This document shows, piece by piece, positions 45,983-54,452 of a stretch of DNA of 64,000 bases (positions within the stretch are counted from its first letter, which is position 1; each line of letters begins with the position of its first letter). A program made the translations under genes and the position numbers. The notes below the pieces were generated by a model. It made no database searches, had not been told where the DNA came from, and worked only from the letters and a program-made list of their open reading frames with translations. The DNA is from Tenericutes bacterium HGW-Tenericutes-1 (lineage in GTDB: Bacteria > Bacillota_I > Bacilli_A > Izemoplasmatales > Hujiaoplasmataceae): NCBI GenBank assembly GCA_002839155.1, contig PGXM01000007.1, forward strand, positions 68,621-132,620. The letters are read 5' to 3'.

Positions 45983-46018
45983 AGAAATTGCAAATTTGTA
46001 AGGAGTGAAAATACTTAT

Positions 46019-49000
46019 ATGAAGAACATAATGACAAAAAGAGTCATCATCATTTTTTCAGTCTTATTGGCTGTTGTGGTGACTGCACTAATCCTCGCTT
46101 TAGTGACCGGAAATTCAAGAATTCCCCAACTCTCTAATCCTGAGGGCGTTTTTTATGAGAGAGTCGATGAAAATGGCGATGTCATTTACACGATAACAAA
46201 CCAAGAAATCTTCGAAGAACTAAAATCCAACGACGGTGTTGAACAGTTGTTGTATTTAATCGACAGTTATTTGCTTCAATCTTATATGTCGCAGGTTACA
46301 AACACACAAATCGAAGAAATGATCACGAGATTAACTTATGGTACATCTGATGCTGATGAAATTGCTGATTTAACCGATGACCAAAAAGAATCTTATGAAA
46401 CTGCTTTTGCTCAAAGCATGGTTTTAGCTGGTTATTCAGGTAATGAAGAAGCTTATGCAAGAATCAGAGTTGCAAAAGAAGTTTACACCCGCTTTATGGC
46501 TGACAACGAAGACTTAATCACTGAAGAAAAAATTGCTTCAGAATTTATGAAAAAGTACTTTGAAGACATTAAAGCGATTCGTATTCGTTTTGCAAGTGCT
46601 GCTGACGCTGTTTCTATCATGCAAAAATACCAATTAGTCACTTTAAGTTCTACATCAACTATTCGTCAATATAATGGCTTTGTTTATAAAAACGAAACAT
46701 TACATCCTTTCGATGATGAAGACGCTATCGTTGAAGCTTATGTTACCGTTGAAGTATTCTATACGGATGCTGAAGGTAACTTAGTCAATTTAGCCGATGA
46801 AGAAATTTACACAAAGAGCACTGGCGCGATTTATACCGATGAAGATGGCAACGAATATACTAAAGATGAATCCTTAAATCTCATTAATGAAGATTCAGAA
46901 ATTGTTGTTGAAGCCGCTCATATCTTCACAACGAAAGAACTTGCCAATGCTTATTACGAAGCAAACACTCATTATTATACTGTTTCAAAAATAGATGCAT
47001 ATGATACTGATGAAAGAGCTCAAGTACTTGATGGTGTTACTGTCCTTTATACGATTGATAAAGATGGTAAAATTTATGATCCATTAAACGTTGATGTAAC
47101 AAGCACAACGGTTTTAATCGTTAATAAAGTTTACAAACCTATTAAGACAATGGGTACAGTGACCGTTAATAACTCTGCTGAATTAACCAATGACGAAGTA
47201 TTAGCGTTTTACATTAAAATGTATAATGATATTTATTCAGAATTCCGTACACCGCTCGTTGAAGGTTCAACTTCAGAAACACTTATTAATTCTGCTAATC
47301 CAGATTTAGACTTTGTATTTGATACTGTCAATGCTTCTTCTACATCATTAGCGTCTTATATGTTCTCTACTTTAGACTTATCAAAAGATGATGCAATTCC
47401 TTATACCGCAGCAGCAACAAGTTACACGGTTTCAAATAACACTTACCACTATATGGTTTATAAATTAACGCAACCAGATAAAGTCAATATCTATGAACTT
47501 ATGTTAGATGCCATCGAAGATACCATCGTTCTTCCAATGGAAGCTGCAAAAGATATTACACTTCCTACAACCGGTTGGTTCAATTCTACCATTTCATGGA
47601 CTTCTGCAAATACCGCTATTTTATCAGCAAAAGGTGTTGTAACAACGCCAGAAAATGATACCAATGTTAAATTAACTTACAAAATTACGCTTGATGGCGT
47701 TACAAGAAGTGGCGACATCATTGTTAAAGTCTTAAAAGAAGGCGAAAACAGTACTGTTACTCCTTCATCAGCAACAAAACCTGTCGTAAAAACATTAATG
47801 GCTGACGATGTAACGTATGATGCTTTATACAATAAATTACTCGATGAATACGTCTTAAGCACTAGCACTGATAATGTTTCTAATGCCATGATTGAATTAA
47901 GAAAAGATTATAGCCTAGCTATTAACGACAAATTCATTGGTGTTGATTACACTGCAATCGATAAAGACTTCGAATACAACAAAAAAGGCGATAAAGTCAT
48001 CCTCGCAACTATCAATGGTTTCCCGGGTTACTTAGGCGCAGCTCAAACTGATACGGCTTATGAAGTATCCGCAGATGATTTATTCGAATTCGCGATTGGA
48101 AAGAGTGCTTCACTTTATACATTATATGCTTCACAGTTCAAAGAAATTGTTTATTCAGATTATTTCGTAACAATCTTTGGTGAACAACGTGACCTTACAA
48201 AGAATAAATCTGATAAAATGGATGAAATTTATGAATCCATCCGTTCACAAAAAATGACTTATTTATCATATAAAGCAATGTATGAACAATACGGCATTAG
48301 CTTTGATTATGAAGATTTCGCTTCATTCTCAAGATATCAATATGGTACTAAATCAGAAATGGATTTACTCAAATATCTCGTTAAAGGTGTTTTACAACCT
48401 TACATGATTGGTGAAGCCATTGAAGCAGAAGATTTAATTGCCATGTTGCTTGAAACTGTTGAAGAAAATTATGACAACTACTTCTCACTTGATATATCCC
48501 ATCTAATCATTCACATCGACTTCGATGAAGATGGTGCACCCGATAATTACAATGACTACATTGCAAGTCTTGATGCGACTGAACTTGATGCCTTTGATAC
48601 ATTAAAAGCAAGTTTAGAAACTGAAATCTTAACGTATTTAGATGATTCAGAAAATGATTTCTCTGATTTAATCACTGCATACAAAAACGATTCAAGAGAT
48701 GTCGATTCAACATGGGGTAAATACAAGAATGCTGGTTTATGGTTGATGACCGAATCCTTAAACATCGCTGATGAAGAAGATGAAACGATTACTCATTCAC
48801 TTCAATACAGTGGTCAATATGGTGTTAAAGATTCATACGTTCCTGAATATACTGAAGCTTTAATTGCTTTATATCAAGAATATCAATTAGAACAAAATGC
48901 CAACTTGGAACAACTCTATAGCGATTTAGTCACAACGCAATTTGGTGTTCACTTGATCTTAGCGAACCAAGGCGATGACTTCGAACGTTTTAGTGCAGAA

Positions 49001-49384
49001 TACACGGGTCCAGCAAGTTCTTATTCAGAAGGTGTTGTTAATACCTCTGGTAAACCAACATTGGCTCAATTAGAACTTTATGCACAATACTATATGTATT
49101 CGCTCATCTACGATTTAGAAGATACTGAAATCGAAGAAAAATACAACATTACCGTTCCAACCTTCCCTAACTCAGTTAGAGAAGCACTGGAATTCTACTT
49201 TGAAGATTTACTTTCTGGATTATACGTTGTTGGTACCTTAAACATTCAATTATCAACACGTTTATCAAATGGTAACTTCTTAGAATCAAGTTATACTGAT
49301 TTGACTGAAGCTCAATTAATGGCTCAATTAGATCAAATTCGTGATACTTATTACGATGCATTATTTGCTAAATACGCTAAATAA
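46019..49384 (+). CDS. Giant membrane-anchored PrsA/SurA-like protein with an inserted Ig-like domain
   Basis: 1121 residues, with an N-terminal membrane anchor (about 8-30) and no lipobox Cys. It is the paralogue of the lipoprotein at 4399: shared IPQL start, SurA_N-like helices, a parvulin-like order (ISHLIIHID, then STWGKY...GLWLM, then FGVHLILANQG) and a matching C-terminal 90 residues. Extra parts include an insertion at about 195-290 and a Big-type immunoglobulin domain near 510-575 (STISWTSANTAILSAKG). It probably assists folding of secreted proteins; it is divergent from the giant surface-protein operon, a plausible client. Parvulin assignment is an inference from motif order. Confidence 0.6.
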   Translation: MKNIMTKRVIIIFSVLLAVVVTALILALVTGNSRIPQLSNPEGVFYERVDENGDVIYTITNQEIFEELKSNDGVEQLLYLIDSYLLQSYMSQVTNTQIEEMITRLTYGTSDADEIADLTDDQKESYETAFAQSMVLAGYSGNEEAYARIRVAKEVYTRFMADNEDLITEEKIASEFMKKYFEDIKAIRIRFASAADAVSIMQKYQLVTLSSTSTIRQYNGFVYKNETLHPFDDEDAIVEAYVTVEVFYTDAEGNLVNLADEEIYTKSTGAIYTDEDGNEYTKDESLNLINEDSEIVVEAAHIFTTKELANAYYEANTHYYTVSKIDAYDTDERAQVLDGVTVLYTIDKDGKIYDPLNVDVTSTTVLIVNKVYKPIKTMGTVTVNNSAELTNDEVLAFYIKMYNDIYSEFRTPLVEGSTSETLINSANPDLDFVFDTVNASSTSLASYMFSTLDLSKDDAIPYTAAATSYTVSNNTYHYMVYKLTQPDKVNIYELMLDAIEDTIVLPMEAAKDITLPTTGWFNSTISWTSANTAILSAKGVVTTPENDTNVKLTYKITLDGVTRSGDIIVKVLKEGENSTVTPSSATKPVVKTLMADDVTYDALYNKLLDEYVLSTSTDNVSNAMIELRKDYSLAINDKFIGVDYTAIDKDFEYNKKGDKVILATINGFPGYLGAAQTDTAYEVSADDLFEFAIGKSASLYTLYASQFKEIVYSDYFVTIFGEQRDLTKNKSDKMDEIYESIRSQKMTYLSYKAMYEQYGISFDYEDFASFSRYQYGTKSEMDLLKYLVKGVLQPYMIGEAIEAEDLIAMLLETVEENYDNYFSLDISHLIIHIDFDEDGAPDNYNDYIASLDATELDAFDTLKASLETEILTYLDDSENDFSDLITAYKNDSRDVDSTWGKYKNAGLWLMTESLNIADEEDETITHSLQYSGQYGVKDSYVPEYTEALIALYQEYQLEQNANLEQLYSDLVTTQFGVHLILANQGDDFERFSAEYTGPASSYSEGVVNTSGKPTLAQLELYAQYYMYSLIYDLEDTEIEEKYNITVPTFPNSVREALEFYFEDLLSGLYVVGTLNIQLSTRLSNGNFLESSYTDLTEAQLMAQLDQIRDTYYDALFAKYAK

Positions 49385-49390
49385 TAATTA

Positions 49391-49420
49391 AAGGCTCTCG
49401 CAAGAGAGCTTTTCTTTTTT
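49391..49420 (+). terminator. Terminator of the PrsA-like gene
   Basis: AAGGCTCTC-GCAA-GAGAGCTTT followed by CTTTTTT, five bases after the stop codon. Confidence 0.85.
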
Positions 49421-49433
49421 ATAAATAGATATA

Positions 49434-49468
49434 TAAAAAGCCTCCTTTCGCGATGAAAGGAGGCTTTG
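49434..49468 (-). terminator. Terminator of the lipoprotein operon 57293-49494
   Basis: On the minus strand AAAGCCTCCTTTC pairs with GAAAGGAGGCTTT, followed by TTATAT; it faces the terminator of the convergent gene. Confidence 0.85.
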
Positions 49469-49493
49469 TTATTAATGATTGATTGAAATACTT

Positions 49494-52400
49494 TTATTCA
49501 ATTGGTGCAGTTACAGTTAACACACGGTCAACAGTTGTCACATTACCATACATATCTGTAACGGTATAGGTTAATGTATAAACTCCAGCGACTGAAATAT
49601 CAACGTTATATAAACCGGTTACTGGATCAAAAGTGACTAATCCAACAGTTTCACTTGTTACGACAACTGTCGGTTTCTTCGCTGAATCACCATATTTAAC
49701 ACCGGTTAATGCAGTGTATGGTGTTACGCTTGTTGTAAGGGCTGCATCAGGAGCACTGATGACTGGAGCGGTTGTATCTACAGCGTAACCAACAAGTTCT
49801 AATGATACGTTATCGAAGTAAACAGCCGTCGTTGCACTTCTTTCTGGAGCTAATGGATCAATTAATCCTAAGAAGAAGCCAAACTTCACATCTGGATGCG
49901 TTTGCAATCGATTGATTAATACGACTTCATAAGTGGTCCATTCCGTTGAAAGTTCAACGATTTGATACGATAATACCGACCAGTTCGATGTTTCTTCAAA
50001 GGAAACTCGAATATCTCTAGCAACATCCGCTTTAGCACTGAATGTTAATACATAAAGTGAGCCAGCAGGTGACACAAAACTATTTCTTTGGAAGAATTGA
50101 ATGGAATGAGGGTTTGAACCAACGGTCAATACATTAATTCTAACAGCTCCATCAACGAAGGATTGTTCAAAAGTACCTGCTGTCGTTCCGCCGCCTTTTA
50201 ATGTCCAACCAAGATTTGCATCAGCAGTTGTAATTGGTGTTTCTAAAGCAAAATCACCATCAATAAAGACGATATTAGAAGCAGCTGCTTCAGCTTGCGT
50301 AATGACAGTTACAGTTCTTGTGAGTGTCAATTTGTTTCTTGATGAATCCGTTAATTCATAAACGACTTGATAAACACCAGGAACATTAACATCAACGTTA
50401 CTAGATACTAATTTAATGTGTTCTGGAAGTAACGATTTGTCAGCGTTATCGAAAGCACGTAATCCGAGTAATGGGTCAAAAGCATTACCTTCAACTAAGA
50501 TATAATCCATAGCGCCTAAGATTTGTGGTTTTTCTGTATCAACTGATTTAGCGTTAATTCTCGTTGATGTAACATCGTCAATATAGACTGTTGTTGGAAC
50601 TGATAAACCATGAATGTTCCCAACGAAGAATGCAAATTTACCATTTGTAAAGGATGTACCTGTATGCGTATATTCATACGTATACGTTACCCAATCCGTT
50701 GTTAAATCAAAGTAAGCCGTAAATTTAGCGCCACCTGATTCCATATTCATTTGAAGTGGACGTGGATCATCAGCTTTTGCTTTAAAACTAATTAAATAGG
50801 TTTCACCTTGATTCATTGTACGGTTTAAAATATAGAATTGTACGCCGTAGAACAATGTCCAAGTATCATAAACATCAATTTGAGCGACACCACCGGTAAT
50901 GTTAATGTTGAAGACACCACTACCATGCCATCCCCAACCTAATCCTGCAGCTGCAGGTGCAGATTGATCAATAGCGAAATCACCATTGATGACTACTAAA
51001 CTAGAAGGAGCAGCTTCAGCTAAAACCGTTAAAATTCGGTTCTGAACGGTAACATTGCCGTACATGTCAGTTACTGTGTAAGTTAAGGTATAAACGCCAG
51101 GAGTGCTGATATCAACGTTATATAGACCTGTTAATGCGTCAAATGTGACAAGTCCTTCTGTTAAACTGCTGATAACAACGATTGGCTTTTTAGCAGAATC
51201 GCCATAACGTACGCCAGTCATTGCATTGTAAGCTGTTGCGCTGGTAGTAACAGTTACATCAGGAGCACTGATAACTGGAGGTAAAGCATCTGTTGCATAG
51301 CCTAATAAATCAAGTGATACATTATCGAAGTAAACGGCTGTTGCTGCACTTCTTTCAGGTGCAGCCGAATCAATTAATCCTAAGAAGAATCCGAATTTAA
51401 CATCGTTGTGAGTTTGAAGTCTATTGAGAAGCAATACTTCGTAAGTAACCCATTCTGTTGTTAAAGCGATTATTTCATAATCAAGGACTGTAAAGTTCGT
51501 GGTTTCTTCAAACGAGATTCTAATATCTCTTGCGACATCTGCTTTAGCACTAAATGTTAATTTATAGAGTGAGCCAGCAGGTGACATGAAGCTATTTCTT
51601 TGGAAGAATTGAATGCCGTGAGGTACGACACCTACGGTTAATACATTGATTTTAACTGCGCCATCAACGAATGTTGCAGGATCAAATGTACCACCAGGGG
51701 AACCTCCGGCTTTTAACGTCCAACCAACGTTGGTATCTAAATTAGTGATTGGTGATTCTAAAGCAAAGTCACCATCAATAATGACGATATTATCAGTTGC
51801 TGCATTTTCAGGTAAGATTACAACAACGTTTCTTGTCAGTGTCAATTTGTTCATTGATGCATCCGTTAATTCATAAACAACGGTGTAAGCACCAGGAACG
51901 TTAACATCAACGTTATTGGATACTAATACGATATTCTCAGGAAGCAATGTTTTGTCATAAAGATCATATACTCTTAATCCTTCAAGCGGATTAAATGGCG
52001 TTCCTTGAACTAACGTATAATCCATAGCACCCCAAATTTGAGGAGCGGTTTCATCGGCTGATAAAGAAGCAATTCTTTCAACAGTCACATTATCCAAATA
52101 AACCGTCGTTGGAACTGATAGTCCATTAATATTGCCTAAGAAGAAACCAAACTTACCATTGGTGAAGGATGCTGTAGTATGTGTATATTCGTAAGTGTAA
52201 GTCACCCAATCGGTTGTTAAATCAAAGATTGCTGCAAATTTTGCTCCGCCGGATTCCATTTGCATTTGGATTGGACGTGGATCATCAGCTTTTGCCATAA
52301 ACGTAATTTTGTACGTATGTCCTTGAACGAGTTCGCGATTTTGGAGATAGAACTGAACGCCGTAGAATAATGTCCATGTATCATAAACATCAATCTTCGC

Positions 52401-52523
52401 AACGCCTCCGGTAATCGCTACTGTGAAGTTACCACTGCCATGCCATCCCCATCCATCAACGGCAGGCTGTGGATAAGGAACTAATTGTTCTTTTGTGAAG
52501 TCGCCGTTGACAACGACCCATGT
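49494..52523 (-). repeat. Two tandem 1515-bp intragenic repeats (505 residues each)
   Basis: Matching landmarks at constant 1515-bp offset, e.g. ACCAC...CATGCCATCCCC at 50916 and 52431, and AAGCAAA...TCACCATCAATAA at 50246 and 51761. Each unit holds CBM, DUF5011, CBM, DUF5011-like. Sequence has diverged by scattered substitutions while staying in frame, so the duplication is not brand new. Confidence 0.85.
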
Positions 52524-54416
52524 AGATGCGCCCATCGGTTCAACAACTGTAATTGTTCTTTCGATTGTTACAGAGTTACCGGAAGCATCTTCGAGATAGT
52601 ACATAACGGTATAAGTACCTAATACTGAAGTGTCAACTAAATCTGCACCGGTAATCACGATATCAGAAATAGATAATGAACCATCTTTATTATCAGAAAC
52701 ACCGACACCTAGTAATGGGTTGAAGGCTTCATTTTGTTCAATTGTAATATCGCCAACACCCGTAATCACAGGATCTTCAGTATCTGGTGTTGTACTAACA
52801 GGCGTAATAACGACATTATCAATATAAACCGTAGTAACAGCACTGCCTAATCCTTCAAAGTATCCTAAGAAGAAAGCAAACTTACCATTGGTAATCGTTG
52901 GATTAATTTGATAATGTGTGAATGTAAATGTTTGCCAATCGGTCGTGAGTGAATAATCATGATCAAATTGACGCGTTCCTCCGACGCCAGCTTCTAAAAC
53001 AACGCTCATGTTACGCGCTACTAAAGCTTTTGCATCGAATGAAATTTCATACGTTCTACCTTGTTCAATAACACGGTTAAGTAAATAGAACTGAATACCG
53101 TATTCAACGGATCCGACAGAGACGATTTCAATAACTGCGCTACCGCCTGTCACTTGAGCTGACATTGAACCAGTATTTGCATGCCATCCCCAGTTATCAG
53201 AAATTCGGTTTTCAGTTAAAGGTGCGACGTCAACTGAGAAATCTCCATTAGGAATTACCCAAGTTGAAGCAGGTGGTTGATCTGAAACAGTTACTTGACG
53301 GTTAAGCATTGTCGTATTTCCACCAGCATCAGTGACAGAGTAAGTTAGATTATAGGTTCCTACCGTATTCACATCAACGGTTCCAGTAATAATGATATCA
53401 TTAACTGTTAAAGTCGCATCTAAATCATCAGTAACACTTACGCCACTTAATGGATTAAAGATGTTTCCTAATTCTACGACATAACTAGTAACACCATTTA
53501 AAACTGGAGGTGTAATGTCGTCTGGAGCTTCAGTTAATTCAGTAATAACTACATCATCGAGGTAAACAGTTGTTGGTACTGAGTTTGTACCGATACGCCC
53601 TAAGAAAAAGCCAACTTTACCTGTTGTAGTCGATGGATTAGACACTGTAATGTACATTGAGTAAGTTACCCATTCAGTACTTAAATCGATTGTATTAGTA
53701 AAATATTTTAGGTATCCATTGCCTGGATCTTCAATTGATACAATCATCGGACGAGGATCGTCTGCTTTTGCTTTGAATTGAAGTTGATAAAGTTTTCCAG
53801 TTTCAATGGTTCTTGTCGTTTGAGAGAATTGGTTTGAGTAAGTAACATTACCAATCGCTGTAACTGTGTAATTTAATACACCGTCAACGATTGCAACAGA
53901 ACTTGCACCGCCGTCTCCAGCCCAATGTCCCCATGGTAATTCTAGAACTTCAGAGAAATCGCCATTGACGATATTGAATCCTGAAAGTTCGATAGCTTTG
54001 ACGCGTAATTCAATGCTGATCGTTGCATCATTACCGGCGGCATCTTCTACCGTATAAGTAATGGTGTAATAACCAACAACATTGACATCATAGGTTCCCG
54101 TAACTTCAATAGCGGATGTTAAATTTCCATCTTTATTATCGATGGCAGTAACACCTGTCATTGGACTCCACTCATCACCTTGATAAATCACTTGGTCAAC
54201 TGCACCAAGAATTAATGGATCTTGAGTGTCTGGAGCCTCAGTCGTCGTTGTTGTCGTAGTCGACTGAGTAGTAGTTGTGGTTGTTGTAGTGGTCGTTGTA
54301 GTCGTGGTTGATGTACTTGTCGGTTGTGTTGTTGTCGTCGTAGTCGTTATTTCTGTACAAGAGACAAGTGCAAATGCAAATAATAAGCTTAAAACCAAAA
54401 CAAATAACTTCTTCAT
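49494..54416 (-). CDS. Large lipoprotein of alternating DUF5011/HYR-like Ig domains and CBM4/9-like modules
   Basis: 1640 residues. Lipobox LVSC (Cys about 20), Thr-rich stalk to about 60. Seven DUF5011-type Ig domains (e.g. DTQDPLILGAVDQVIYQGD; DAAGN ends) alternate with six CBM4/9-like modules (INGDF ... W ... VYLDNV). The last 1010 residues are two tandem 505-residue blocks (from about 632 and 1137) that are highly similar. No catalytic domain is seen. Probably a cell-surface glycan-binding scaffold. Gene lies 36 bases after the GDPD lipoprotein, in one operon. Related in design to the lipoprotein at 569-3208. Confidence 0.8.
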   Translation of the reverse strand: MKKLFVLVLSLLFAFALVSCTEITTTTTTTQPTSTSTTTTTTTTTTTTTTQSTTTTTTTEAPDTQDPLILGAVDQVIYQGDEWSPMTGVTAIDNKDGNLTSAIEVTGTYDVNVVGYYTITYTVEDAAGNDATISIELRVKAIELSGFNIVNGDFSEVLELPWGHWAGDGGASSVAIVDGVLNYTVTAIGNVTYSNQFSQTTRTIETGKLYQLQFKAKADDPRPMIVSIEDPGNGYLKYFTNTIDLSTEWVTYSMYITVSNPSTTTGKVGFFLGRIGTNSVPTTVYLDDVVITELTEAPDDITPPVLNGVTSYVVELGNIFNPLSGVSVTDDLDATLTVNDIIITGTVDVNTVGTYNLTYSVTDAGGNTTMLNRQVTVSDQPPASTWVIPNGDFSVDVAPLTENRISDNWGWHANTGSMSAQVTGGSAVIEIVSVGSVEYGIQFYLLNRVIEQGRTYEISFDAKALVARNMSVVLEAGVGGTRQFDHDYSLTTDWQTFTFTHYQINPTITNGKFAFFLGYFEGLGSAVTTVYIDNVVITPVSTTPDTEDPVITGVGDITIEQNEAFNPLLGVGVSDNKDGSLSISDIVITGADLVDTSVLGTYTVMYYLEDASGNSVTIERTITVVEPMGASTWVVVNGDFTKEQLVPYPQPAVDGWGWHGSGNFTVAITGGVAKIDVYDTWTLFYGVQFYLQNRELVQGHTYKITFMAKADDPRPIQMQMESGGAKFAAIFDLTTDWVTYTYEYTHTTASFTNGKFGFFLGNINGLSVPTTVYLDNVTVERIASLSADETAPQIWGAMDYTLVQGTPFNPLEGLRVYDLYDKTLLPENIVLVSNNVDVNVPGAYTVVYELTDASMNKLTLTRNVVVILPENAATDNIVIIDGDFALESPITNLDTNVGWTLKAGGSPGGTFDPATFVDGAVKINVLTVGVVPHGIQFFQRNSFMSPAGSLYKLTFSAKADVARDIRISFEETTNFTVLDYEIIALTTEWVTYEVLLLNRLQTHNDVKFGFFLGLIDSAAPERSAATAVYFDNVSLDLLGYATDALPPVISAPDVTVTTSATAYNAMTGVRYGDSAKKPIVVISSLTEGLVTFDALTGLYNVDISTPGVYTLTYTVTDMYGNVTVQNRILTVLAEAAPSSLVVINGDFAIDQSAPAAAGLGWGWHGSGVFNINITGGVAQIDVYDTWTLFYGVQFYILNRTMNQGETYLISFKAKADDPRPLQMNMESGGAKFTAYFDLTTDWVTYTYEYTHTGTSFTNGKFAFFVGNIHGLSVPTTVYIDDVTSTRINAKSVDTEKPQILGAMDYILVEGNAFDPLLGLRAFDNADKSLLPEHIKLVSSNVDVNVPGVYQVVYELTDSSRNKLTLTRTVTVITQAEAAASNIVFIDGDFALETPITTADANLGWTLKGGGTTAGTFEQSFVDGAVRINVLTVGSNPHSIQFFQRNSFVSPAGSLYVLTFSAKADVARDIRVSFEETSNWSVLSYQIVELSTEWTTYEVVLINRLQTHPDVKFGFFLGLIDPLAPERSATTAVYFDNVSLELVGYAVDTTAPVISAPDAALTTSVTPYTALTGVKYGDSAKKPTVVVTSETVGLVTFDPVTGLYNVDISVAGVYTLTYTVTDMYGNVTTVDRVLTVTAPIE

Positions 54417-54452
54417 CTTTTCCTCCTTATATTTTTTTAATCTTTAAAATCT

